The notes under the pieces were generated by a model. It did not search any database and was not told the origin of the DNA. It was given only the letters and a program-made list of their open reading frames with translations. A stretch of 64,000 nucleotides of DNA, from positions 124,001-188,000 of the forward strand of contig JAKJXP020000057.1 of assembly GCA_022225965.2 (NCBI GenBank), in the 5' to 3' direction. Made by a program: the position numbers and the translations under genes. This DNA comes from Diatrype stigma. Its lineage: Eukaryota > Ascomycota > Sordariomycetes > Xylariales > Diatrypaceae. This document shows positions 1 through 11,350 of the stretch, piece by piece (within the stretch, counting starts at the first letter, position 1; each line of letters starts with the position of its first letter).

Positions 1-528
1 AGACAGTGCATTGTATTGTACATACATAGGTAGATAACCTGATAAGATATTTCTTGAGACCATATTTCTTCATGTAGCTTCAGCTTGAGATCTTCAACGT
101 AGAAGCTCCACAGTGAGACAGCCACGACAGCTACATACAGCGCTACAGGTAACTACAGTACAGAGGAGCCAAGGCGCCTTCTGATTGGCACTTAACGCTG
201 CCTAACAATTAATCAACGAATGCCATTGCCGCACCTACGGCACCTAAGGCTACAAAGTACGTACCTACTGGCCCATCAATCGTCATTGTCCCGATTGTCT
301 CGTCGCGTCTTCGAGAATGATCAAACGCGACTCACCTGCAACCCCTCCATACCCGGTCCCCGATTCTCAATCCTCTGTTGGAGTTCGTTCGCAACAACGC
401 GACTACACAGTCTACACAGCTTATCGTCCAACCTAGCCTAACTGGAAGATCAGATCCGACAGACTCCGTCTAGTGCAGTATTCATCGAGCGAGAGAGCGT
501 CCCATCTGTCCATCCACCCATTCGCACC
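1..528. other. Upstream region of SUB1, no gene seen
   Basis: No coding region was recognised here. The last 100 bases are the probable 5' leader of the SUB1 gene, and its start sits in a good context (CACCATGG). Short CATACATA and GTAGGTA-type words occur near the left edge. Confidence 0.5.
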
Positions 529-1214
529 ATGGTCAGAACCAAATTCAGCAAGCGTCTTCGTGACGAAGAGGAGGATGTAGCTAGCGAGGAAGACACCAAG
601 CCGACCAAGAAGACCACCAAGAAGACTAAGACAGCTGCTGCCCCCGCCCCTGTCGGCAACGGCAAGTCTGCCAAAGATGCAGATGGCAACGAGTATTGGG
701 CTGTAAGTCGACGCCGAGACCACCCCGCGCTCATTCGATGTGAATTCCACCACTAACACAACATCATCTCAAGCTGTCTAACACCCGGCGCGTCAACATC
801 TCAGAGTTCAAGGGCAAGGTTCTCGTTAACATCCGCGAATACTATACTGACGCAGCTGGAGATCTCAAGCCTGGCAAGAAGGTAAGGAGCTGTGGATTGA
901 ACTGTCATTGTGCCACTACAAGTACTAACCACCACATTCAGGGCATCTCACTTCCCCTGGAACAGTACAACGCCCTCCTCAAGTCGATCCCGAGCATCAA
1001 TGCCCAGCTGAACGAGCACGGCCACGAGACGGCCGAGATTCCCTCCTCCGCCGAGTCTCCCACGGCCGGTCGCCCCTCGTCTTCGTCTTCGGACAAGGAT
1101 GGCAAGAAAGACGGCAAGAAGCAGAAGGCGAAGCCCAAGTCCAAGAAATCCAACATCGAGGCAACGAGCGACGAGGACGAGCAGGCTTCCTCGGAGGACT
1201 CGGAAGAGGAGTAG
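529..1214 (+). CDS. SUB1: Transcriptional coactivator p15/PC4 (Sub1 family)
   Basis: Three-exon model: 529-702, 774-881 and 942-1214, giving 184 aa. Introns are GTAAGT..AAG (71 bp) and GTAAGG..CAG (60 bp, branch site TACTAAC), and the frame is kept throughout. A Lys/Glu-rich N-terminus (about residues 1-50) precedes the PC4 single-stranded-DNA-binding fold: a WxLSNTRRV-type first strand, then EFKGKVLVNIREYY and a GxxxPGKKGISLPLEQYNALL segment, which is the family signature. The tail is Ser/Lys-rich and then strongly acidic, ending SSEDSEEE. PC4/Sub1 proteins bind melted promoter DNA and assist RNA polymerase II initiation and re-initiation in the nucleus. Family assignment is firm; the role here is taken from yeast and human homologues. 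The protein is shorter than yeast Sub1, as is usual in moulds. Confidence 0.93.
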
Positions 1215-4200
1215 AGCTCCCCACCAGTACCGATGAGAAACCGGCGTTTGTGGTATCATTGAATAGCGGGTTAGGACTATGGAAGGCCGCCGCTCTGATG
1301 TTGGTTTTACGTCATGCTCTTTGCCTGTGTCCGGAGTTGGTTACGATGCTTGTTAGGGTAGGCATGCCGCTAGAGGGCGGTTGTAAAGTGGCTACAGTAC
1401 CACGAGATGTCTGTCTTGATTTCCTATGGCTCTTCATAGAGGGTTTCGGTCGCAGTTATGACTATGGTCTAATTAGTGGTGTTCACAAATGATACCCGTT
1501 GCTTTCATGCAGCTCAATTGAAAGCTTTACAAAAACACGTCGGTGCTTCCCTTGATAGTGTCACGTTGCGCTCCCTCAGTGATGTATCCCTCTCCCACCG
1601 ACCTAGTTTAGAATGGGAATCTCTGCCCTTTCAAAATAACAGAGACTAAGAGGGTAGGCGTGTGGTGGAGCTCTTGCAGCGAAGTAGGTAGGTATGAAGG
1701 TATCATAGAAACACATATGATGATACCCTCTTCTTTGGGCATACCGTGCGCTGAAACATGTATTGCCTAGCCTGAAGATCTCGTTTCTGCCATCGGTTAT
1801 ACAGATCTAGCCGAAGGAGGTCCAAGTCGAGCCGACATCCAAGCCTGGCCAAGAGCTAGGTAGATAAGCACAGAAGCCATGAGCTCGAGTCTCATATTCC
1901 AATATCAACAGACAATCCGCCGATCCTCTCGTTAGTGCACGAGAACGTTGTTTCCAAGTCCAGTCTACGAGGGGTTCTGTTTTTGGAACAAATAGCACGA
2001 CTTAGAAAGAAAGAGGGAACAACTCGGGCAAAGACGGCCGTAGATAGCCTTGATGAACCATAGAGGAACCCTAGCCGGTACGGGAAGTAAACTGGGATAA
2101 CTGAGAATAGCACTCTCTGAGCTTAGAGTAAGGGTATCCGTCCGCCACAGCCCAGGTTTGTCTCGGTTTAACCCTTCCTGCGGCTCGTACTCAGGACTCG
2201 AGCTCATAGGTAAAACAAACATTCTGATGTTGGGGTATAAAGGATACCAGGGAGGATTAATTGAAGGAAGCCCGTTGTAGTCACTAGCCAAATAAAAATC
2301 AGAGGAAAGGGGGTGGGAGGTGGTATGCTGACGGTTCCATTTTCATGGCAGTGCTCCTCTCAGGTATACGTCTTTCTCAAAAAGGTGCTACGACAACAGC
2401 TTCCTCTCGTGTATTTTGTCTGGTCAGCGACCAATCCCCATTTACTAGTACTTTAAAGTGCTATGGGGGAGACCATTGAACTCTCGAAACTACTTGCATG
2501 AGTCCAAGGGGACAAGGAGAGACTCCCTTTAGATGAGTATATAGCTTGGCATAAGATAGGGGTTAGAGCTTTGCCGCTGGCACTTGACTAGGATCTATTC
2601 GGTAGATTAATTCTATCAATTCTTTTCAACTACTCTTCACCATAGACATCATTGCAGGCCACTTTATACCTCGCAGAGAGCTCACTATAAGCTTGGGTTT
2701 CAATCCAGGATTACTACTAGCATACATCTTCAGCAGGACTATGGAGATATTACCTAAAAGCACCCGATAATGTATGAATCGCATTGCTGTGCTGTTAAAT
2801 GATGTTTATGGCGTCCCTTCCTCTCAATTTAAAGACGTATCGACCTGTGCTGATCATTCCCACCCCCTTTTCTTTTCACTCTCGTTGATGATATAAACTT
2901 TAACCAAGATGTATCTAGTCAGAGGATTCCAGCGACATCTTAGCTATCCATCGTAAGGAGCGCATAGTAGAGTTAATATCTGGACAATATGCGTAGTCGA
3001 TGGGAGAGCATTCATCTCGTCTCTATAGCTATATTTGAAGATCTACTTCATGATTGATGTCCTTCGTGCTTCACCAAGGAGCGGGCTATTGGTCACTGGC
3101 CATGGTACAGTTGTCAGTCTATATACCTCGGCAGTCTGCAAGTTGGCTAACCTGTAGGTTTTGGTCTTTGGTTCCCAGGCAAAGGTGCCGTCAGTAGCTC
3201 AGTGTATAGGTGGCTAGCATACGCTGTAACAACAATATGGTGCAATACAGCGCAACATGATAAGAGATAAAGGCAGTCGTTTCCAATAAGAAGTCTGTAA
3301 TTCTAAGAGACACCGACATACGAAGCATCACAAACAGACCAGACTTGGCCAGTACTGGAAGAATATATTAGGGCATGAAGCTCCAGCTATACCAGGACAC
3401 GAGTAGGCCCATGAAGGATTATGAGATTGGGATATCTTTCTTTTCACAGGACCACAAACAGACAGCAGTTCTAACCCCGCCCCCTCTCCCTTCGACTTCT
3501 CTTTTCCCTAGTGAGCCCTATGAAATAACGTAGACGGAATGAAGATTTCACCGGGCTAGTATATTGGCAGACCTGGAGGAAACATCTAGCAATGTGTAAA
3601 GTTGTGAAATGATCTGTTATCACGTCGCCAACCCCCCTCCCCGCAACCAAGGAAAGGGGGAGGGAGACAGGGGATGGCATGGGACAAGGTTGGCTGTAGG
3701 TACATGTGTGTACAGATGATGATCCGGGTCTTCTCACGAGTGCTATAGTTGGCGTAGCACGGGTGACCCCGTTGAACAAACACGCTGTAAGCATCCGCCC
3801 CGAATAATTAGGCTGTCACCTAGACAGTTATAGACCGATCTTCTTTCTTTCCCCCTTTCAATTTTCGGTTTGTTTTGCGCCATCATATCAAGCTCTGCAC
3901 CCCAATTTACTCACCACATGCCTCGACTGACGGAGGGAGTGGATCTCGTATCTCAGCGAGCAGAAGGGGCGTGGCCGGTATGACAACGAACACAGGTAGA
4001 AATGCTCGCCGGGTCAGTCGTACAACTTGATGGCCACTCATAGCTTGACTAAGACGTTGCAATAGGTAGAAGGAAGGTCGAAAGTCGGCCTCTAATGGAC
4101 CTCATTCCAGAGTCCATTTTAAGAACCTAGTGCCCAAGACTCCCATACTAGTTGTCTATACCGTACGTAAATAGTTAGCCAACCGGGTGACAAGACTGGA

Positions 4201-7200
4201 AGATCCTCGCAACCTATTGGTCGAGGCCAGTCTGCGTAACTCGACCGTCACCGGTCAACTCTAAGCCTGTCCTCTACATCCTATAGTTGAAGTGGAGGTA
4301 AAACAAAGGTAGTCATCGTGTGACTCACCTAGTATTCCTACATTCCGGCCCATCCGACCCCCCGCAAGAGGAGCACAAACAGAAGACCGGCAAGAATGAG
4401 ACGAGGGAACTATACAATACCTACAGCGGCTCAGAGTATGAACGGATCTAAGGCTTGTGGGACGGTTGAGTCACTCACGGATTCTCTCATTCACCACGCC
4501 TTCTCCTTTTCTGCTGACTCCGTCTTCGTGCTACTTCTTTCTTCCTGGACTCTACCCCTAGTCCGTCCCCTTCCTTGCCGTTCCTCTGTCTATCTGTCAA
4601 CGGACAAGCTCAAAGTGCAACCTCCCACATCCAGCCCCCGCGTGGCCAGGACTAGATAAAATCAAGCACGCAGATTCCCCCTCCGTCGCCCCAATGGGTA
4701 GGTATGTTGTCACCCTCGAGAATGTGAGAAATCCCGTCTGGCTGCAAGGATAGGTGACTTTCTATCTACTTGCTGACATAGATATGTGTGTGAAGACGAG
4801 AGTGAAAACACACACGCATATATATACACACATGGAGATAGGGGAGGGATTTAAGAAACCCCACCAGGGCCACCACTTCAAGTAGTTTCCCTCGATGTAT
4901 TACCTACCCAACTAACTAGTTTGCCCGTCCACTTTCTTGCAACGTGGGATCTGATCATCTCTCACGTATCCATGATGCTTTCGGTAGGTATAGGTATGCA
5001 GTTGGTATGCAGGTGACTGGCTATGTGGGTAAGGAAGGCTGGTTAAAGAGATGGCGTTGGCTCCTCAATACGAGGTTGCGAGACTGACGGACCAAATGCA
5101 CACACACATACGCACGTATGCACGCACGTACACATACACACGTGTACACACGCATACTACCGCAGAGCCTCGAAAAGGAGAGAGGGAAAGAGGGTTAGGA
5201 ACCCACAGACAGACATACAGACAGGCAGATAGGCAGACATAACAAGAACAACAACAGCAGAACAGACGGCGAGAAAGGCCCACCCTGACTCATGGTAGGA
5301 CGAGTGGCAGCGCAGCCAGCATACCACAGCATACCGCAGCACATGCCACAGCATTGCTAGGTATGAAGGTGGCCAGGTTAGCACAACGATCACACCCCCT
5401 CCTCCTCTTCCCCCTTCCCCTTTTCAAGCACTCGCTCACTCATCACTCAACCTCCTCACCCACACACCACCCCCGTCCCCTCCGAAAGAGCCTAACTCAA
5501 CTTCCCCATGTAGACGGGTGCCTCTCGCGTCGCACCGCCTCACGCCGTGGGCCGTGGGGTCAGGTCGCACGGCACGGCACCACACCACACACCACACGCA
5601 GCTTTTTATTCTTCTGCATGTCATTCTCTCGCCATCTTCTAGTGAAACTGCTTATACGAGAGGAAAAAAAGAAGGAAGAAAGAAAAACACAAAGAAGGCA
5701 GACTAGATCGGTATGCGGGCGGACGGGCGTTGGGTAGTTGACACAAACCTATCTACCGACCAACCTACTGAGCTGCGCTGGAGGAGTGAGCGAGGGAGCA
5801 GCTTGTGACAAACAACACGGCAAACGGAGGCGTCTTGAAGGTTTACACAGGGATTTGGTTGCTAGGTGTGTATGGATGATACCGAGTATACTACACCTAC
5901 CTGCCTACCTATCAACACACACCATCCCTATGTGTGTATGTGACGGGGTAGCGCGCACTGAGTTGATGGGTTCCATAGCGGTTACGATGATGATTCGTCT
6001 GGTATGTTATTTCTGGGTAGGTGGAGTAGGTCGTAGGCAAGGTAAGATCAGATTGGATAGGAGAGAGTGCGAGCGTAGCGTCGTATGTGATATACAACAT
6101 ATACTTACCTACCACTGTATCTGTGGATCGAGTGGTCGCCCTCCCCCTTTCACCTCGGTGGTGAGTGAGCACAATGGCATTATTTAAGGGGGCATGTTCT
6201 GATCCGGAAACGGTTACTTGCAAACCCTCTTACACGTTGCGTTGCACCAGCAATGTGGCACCAGGACAGCTTGTCTCGAGCTTGGAATTACGTAGTTGTC
6301 TCCAGGCCAGCGTTGAGGGTACGAAGGCAGAGAAGTATATAGCTGATACCACCATTACTATGATAAGGTCACAATTCGCCTACGTATGACATTTACTACA
6401 CTACTTGAAATCTCGAGGTCATCAGATACTACGACGGGCAACAGAGAACAGATAAATACCGTTGGCCAGGCCATTGATTTATGTAGTAGCTCAGCATCTA
6501 AATTCGCTGTGTATCAAGCATAGCTTTTGATCCCTTCGTCAAGTTCATGACATAATACCTCAAGAAACGTTTCCAACGTACGCCCGCAGTGACTCCGCAC
6601 CTTTTCGGAAACAGAAGAAAATGTGATCGTCATCATGTCATTAACTAGGAAATAAAGTGCTTTTCAGACCTCATAAATCTTTTAAAAGAGGCCGAGTCGA
6701 AGCGGTGAACAAAACGCAAAAGCTGCTCTTTCTCTCTCCCTCGGTCATAAACATTACCCGCCTAGAAGTCATGATAGGCCGGAGTTTCTCTCGTCGGTCG
6801 AGTGTCTTCGTGCTTCGCATCAAAGGCCAAAGGGCCTCGTTTTTTGAAAGAATTAAGCTCCTCCATGCATTGCGTCAAGTCGTGAAGCATTTACACAGCT
6901 CTGAGCAACATTTAAATAACAAACAAGAATGAAGTCGTAAGATTCGTCATCGTTTCCTCTGGCATACCATCTAAGCATACCGATGATGAGTCGTCGCAGC
7001 GAATACAAAATGAATCGAAGGAAATCAGAAGGAGTGTGTAGGTCTGGGTTTTGTCGTGACAGGCATTGCACTCTATGGCTGTGAGCATTAAATCCGGATC
7101 ATGTCCTTATTATTAGACACGAATGCCGCAACGCCAAAATTAATGCTTCGAGGAAAAGGGAAACCAAGATAACATCTTCCTTGCAGGTCCGGCCCCTAAT

Positions 7201-7203
7201 GCG
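1215..7203. other. 6-kb intergenic stretch, no gene recognised
   Basis: All open frames here are short, lack family features and have no convincing splice partners. The first few hundred bases are probably the SUB1 3' UTR. Low-complexity patches include a CA/TA-rich run near 4800-4835, a CACACA/CGCACGTA run near 5098-5155, an ACAGACAG run near 5205-5240 and CACCACACC repeats near 5578-5600. The piece next to 7200 is the presumed 3' UTR of stuA. Confidence 0.5.
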
Positions 7204-9207
7204 TTATCGCCTCCGAGAGACTGCGGGGGCTGCTCGGTTCATCGGCTCGTAAGCAGGCGTCGGCATAGGGCCGTCGATGATCGTTTTCCGACGCTTCAAT
7301 TCCATCCCGCCGCTCGGAGGCCGCGATAGGTCGTCTTCGTCGTCGCGCCCGCGTTTCAACGGAGCTGGCGCCCCATTCAAAACAGGAGCTGGCGCATAGC
7401 CATTGTGCATATGAGGAGCGCCCATGTCGTTCTGCGAACCGTACACATCATTTCCCGGTCCACCGTTAGTGGGACCACGATCGTTGCTCATTACATTATA
7501 CAGATTGCTCGAGGGTTGTACCCGGGGGGGTGTGCTATATCCCGTTTGCTGAGTATAGTATGGCGCGGGGGGCGCAGCCGTCCGAGGGGTAGCTCGACCT
7601 GATCCGGCCTGATGGCTTGGGGAACCAGTCATCTCTGGAGAGAGGTGATGATCCCCAGATAGAGGGGCCACTTGTGATGTGTTGTAATTATAGGCCGTTC
7701 TATTGGCATCAAAGGCCCCGCTGTCATGCGTGTATTCAGCCTCATGCTCAGCCTCATCATCTCCCGCAGATTGGGGAACGCCTTCCCCAGGCTGCATTAT
7801 CCCGTTCGTCGGCTTGACGTCAGGCTGCTCTCCCGGGCCAGTGCCGGCCGGACGACCCGATGGGGGGCCCATCTCGCTCTTCATATACGAGTTCGGTTGG
7901 CCATACATATTTCTGTCCTGAGGACTGTTGTTGGAGGGAGGGTATGGAGACTGCTGTGGGGCAGAGCCGTTGTATACGCCTCGGGATGCATCGTAGGGCT
8001 GAGTACCTTGCTGGGGGTACGACTGCATACTCTGCAAAGTACCTCCAGGAGGGGTTGTCGCTGGAGTCGCCGGCATTGACCGCGCAGCATTGCTAAGGCT
8101 TGTATCGATCGACATAGGGTTAGCGCCCTGCGTTCCGTTCATACCTTGTTGACTCCACTGGTAACCCTCCGAAGTACCCATGCTCCCCATCACGCTGGAG
8201 GCACTTGTTGGTGGCGTCGGGAACGTATGAGCTCTGTCGAGGGACGGGCGTCCTGCATTGCCATGAGACGGCAGCGACGGCTGGGGTCCGGGAAGTCCCA
8301 TATGGTGGTGATGCTGCTGAATTGATGGCAAAACACCTCCAGGTGGGGTCGGGCCGGGGCCACTTCTCATCTGGTTCTGTTCTTGTTTACGCCGCTCGGC
8401 TGCAGCCATGACCTGGTTGGTGCGGTTCTGATTCGTCGGATGGTAGAGCAGAGCACCGATGTTGTGCACGAATAGTGGGTACAACATCTCAGTAATCTTC
8501 TCCTTGTTGGCAAAGTCCAATGCCCTTTCGAACGGTATCCTAGTGATATGAGTTTCAGATGTCCCCGCATGTAAGGAGGGCTTGAACTTACCAAACGCCT
8601 TTCAGATGCATAGGTCCGATCTTGACCACGTGCCTGACTTTTTCACTCTTCAAAATTCCATCTCGTCTGCCACGAGTCATCCCTGCGACATTCAGTAGTT
8701 TGGTACCATTTATCATATGATTATCTAGCAATATCAAGTTAGCCAGGGCTCTTCGGTTGGGATTGCCACTGTATATTTACCTTCTCTACGGGCAACACAT
8801 ATGCCCCTTGCCTCAACTTGGAAGCAGAGGCTACCCTCATCTTCCCACAAAGTAGCCGTCACACGGGGCTTCATGCCAGGTGGCGCAACTTGACCTGTCG
8901 TATCAAAGCCCGAATAGGTATTTTGCATACCTGCTTGGTTAGGCACACCAGGCAGTGGGAGAACGTTTTGGGCAGGGCCCATGGAGTTGGACACCGGAGG
9001 TGCAGACTGGGGCGATGCCAAGCCATTCGCATACCCGTATTGAGGATAGGGAGCGGCCGAGTATTGTGCTGGACCAGGTTGGAGCAACGGTGGCTGCTGG
9101 TGACTATAGTGAGGCAGTGCGTTCGAGGTGACGGTTTGGGGCTGCGGCGCGGGGCCTGCCGACATGTGCTGAGTAGAATAGTACATCTCTGCTGGTGCCG
9201 GATTCAT
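7204..9207 (-). CDS. stuA: APSES transcription factor StuA (developmental regulator)
   Basis: Exons on the minus strand: 9207-8781, 8724-8592 and 8539-7204, giving 631 aa, the usual StuA length. The first intron falls in [11 protein letters not shown] and the second in GVW|IPFERAL, both inside the DNA-binding domain. The APSES domain spans about residues 113-221 and contains [37 protein letters not shown] and [18 protein letters not shown]. Downstream are the StuA-type blocks [23 protein letters not shown] and [10 protein letters not shown], then basic nuclear-localisation-like clusters ([15 protein letters not shown]) and a C-terminal SRRR. StuA controls conidiophore morphology, spore formation and secondary metabolism in other ascomycetes and binds WCGCGWNM sites. 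I chose the ATG at 9207 because known StuA proteins begin there. The same frame stays open upstream to about 9.6 kb (see the N-terminal extension entry). Confidence 0.95.
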
Positions 9208-9546
9208 CGCTGAATACTGGTCGTATCCGCCGATGGTATGGGACGGTGGCCCAGACAATGCAGTCGACACTGGAAGGCTAGGAGATGGAGTTTTAGGCCC
9301 GTTTGAAGAAGGCGCCGAGGTAAAGGATGACTGCGAGTCACCGTTCGAGCTCACTGAAGATCCGATAGAGCTAACCCGGGGAGACGATGTGCCCGAAGAG
9401 TATGCCAAGGGCGGCTGCGGTAAGGGTAGCGAAGGCAGCCTCTCACTCACATACGGCAGGCGCTGGGTAGGAGCACCGTAATATGGTAGTACGTCGGAGG
9501 TTCCCCGGGTTTGCGACTGGGAGATCGGCGGGAGATCCAGTTTCAC
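9208..9546 (-). CDS. Upstream in-frame extension of stuA, probable alternative exon sequence
   Basis: The stuA frame continues 113 codons upstream of its ATG and reads like real protein (KLDLPPISQSQ, LPYYGAPTQRLPYVSERLPS, then a Ser/Pro-rich stretch). The codon at 9546 is GTG, and no ATG exists between it and an in-frame TAA near 9615. A longer isoform would therefore need an upstream exon spliced to an acceptor such as the CAAG just before 9546. Aspergillus stuA produces two transcripts with a complex leader, so an alternative N-terminus is plausible. It could also simply be 5' UTR. This is inference from open frame and composition only. Confidence 0.4.
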
Positions 9547-10900
9547 GACTTGAAGGGTGAATGCCGTTGAATGGCTGGCTGATATGGCAATAGAATCTAA
9601 GTCGAGGGCAACGACTTAGATTCTCGGGTAAGTGGGGAGGATTGAAAAATAGCAATTGGGTCCCGACAGCTTGCCTGGACGAACTACTGCTGTAGTGTTT
9701 TCTGGATGCTAACAATTGACCTGAATGGACAAGGTTCCAATGATAGAAGGGTGTCGAAGATGGTTGTGGCAGTGGTGACGATAGTGGATATCGAAAGCGA
9801 ATGGAGATCGCCCGGCGAGTGACACGACGCCTCGATCCTTGATGGAATCAACAGGTCTGTCGAGGAATAGTAGGATAAACAACAGCCTCGGCTTAATCAA
9901 AGCGAGTCGTCGATGCTTCTAACTTCCAACCACAAGAGTGCTTGGAGTGCTTGGAACACTTTTTTTCTTCTTCGTCAAGGACGCGGGCGAGTTGTTCTCG
10001 AGGATGCACTCTGAGCTTTTAGTCGAAAAACCTTTTCACAGGGGATTCGAATATGTTCATGAATGCGGACCCGTATCGGCGTGACAGGCGAATGTAGGAA
10101 GGTATCGTGAGGCGTTAAAAAATGCAGAAGAGAAAAGAACAATAAACAAGAATCAAGGAAGAATTGGACGGTCGTGAGGATATGCTACCAAGTCCTAGGA
10201 GGTTTTGTGGTCTGGGTGGATGCCGTTCGTTTGGGAGCTCTGGTGCACTAAGGGAATACACTACACGGAAGTATACTCTTAGCTCTAATGCAGGCACATC
10301 AGCCTTGGTTGTGCACGATTTGCTGATGGTGGATGGAGGTGGAGGCGGACGAGGAGTTTGCGCTGTATGAAGCAGCAAGCTCGATGGTGGGCTGTAGGTG
10401 ACTGTGACTGGTGTTGGTGGGCAAAAGTAGCTGCGCGAACACAAACCTCTCTCTTGCTCTCGTCTCTCTTTTTCGTCTTTTTTCCCTCTCGGGCTCTCAC
10501 TGGCGCGCGCGCACACACACACAGACACAGACACACACAACTCTCTTCTAACTGTCTCTTTCTATCACTCTTTCTCTCCAGCCTCTACTGACCTTGACTT
10601 CCAGGAATTGGGGAGGTCGGAATTGAACCCGTACAAACGAAGGAAGAGGAAGAAGGAAAGAGAGGAGGAAGAGATGAAGGGTTCCCGGGTAGTGGTGGTA
10701 GTGGTGGAGGTGGAGGTTGTGAGGAGGCAGGTAGAGAGTGGGAAGAAGAGACGGAACGGTAGGTTTAGCAGTTTATGCAGGTAGAGGCATGTAGGGTGTA
10801 GGTAAGGTAAGGTAGAGGGGCCAGGGCTGCCAGGTATGTAGAGAACTCTAGGTACCCAAGAACTTACCTTCAATTGTTCCTAGCGACTACCTAGCCCAGT
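9547..10900 (-). other. Presumed long 5' leader and promoter of stuA
   Basis: No separate gene is recognised. On the minus strand this stretch carries several short upstream open frames. A CA/TG microsatellite lies at about 10503-10538 and pyrimidine-rich tracts at 10440-10500 and 10545-10580. stuA orthologues have unusually long leaders with small upstream ORFs, so this is a natural leader candidate. The transcription start cannot be fixed from sequence alone. Confidence 0.4.
10503..10538. repeat. CA-rich microsatellite
   Basis: Nearly pure GC then CA dinucleotides (cgcgcgcgcacacaca, then acagacacagacacacac). It lies inside the presumed stuA leader. Confidence 0.8.
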
Positions 10901-11350
10901 CTATCAAGGTACCTAACCACCTACAGTAGCATCCTGGTTAGTGTAGCAGGCTGGCTGTAGGTACTAACTCAGACGGGCGTGGGCAGAAGACAGGGGAACA
11001 GGGGAGCATTGGAAGTTATGTACTAGCAGGCAAGTGGGCGGGCGGGCAGGCGGGCTAGCAAGCTGGCGAGCTGGCAAGCTGGCAAGCTGGTAAGGTACCT
11101 ACATCGAGGTAGCTACAATGCTGACTACCTAGTACTAGGTAGGTGCTATGTATGTATGTATGTAGGGATCTTGTATGTACTAGCGCCTACCGGCTATGTA
11201 CGCTGGCACAGAGTAGTTAGGTAGGTAGTATGCCAGTAACGACCTGCGTAACTATTACCAGGTATGCTCGCATTCCAGTCTGTATGTATGTACGTACATA
11301 CATATGTAGGTGGTAGGAGAATATTGTACATGTAGTAAGTAAGGTACAAG
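10901..11350. repeat. Cluster of GTAGGTA/ACCTACC words with a GGCAAGCT mini-repeat
   Basis: Dense copies of GGTACCTA, GTAGGTA and TATGTATG words are packed in about 450 bp. In the middle (about 11036-11095) is an imperfect tandem repeat built on GGCGGGC and then AGCTGGCA units. No gene is recognised here. Confidence 0.6.

Noticed and set aside
10600..10640. tRNA-like B box (GGTTCAATTCC on the minus strand)
   Set aside because: T-stem pairs only three bases, and no matching acceptor stem or A box lies at the right distance.
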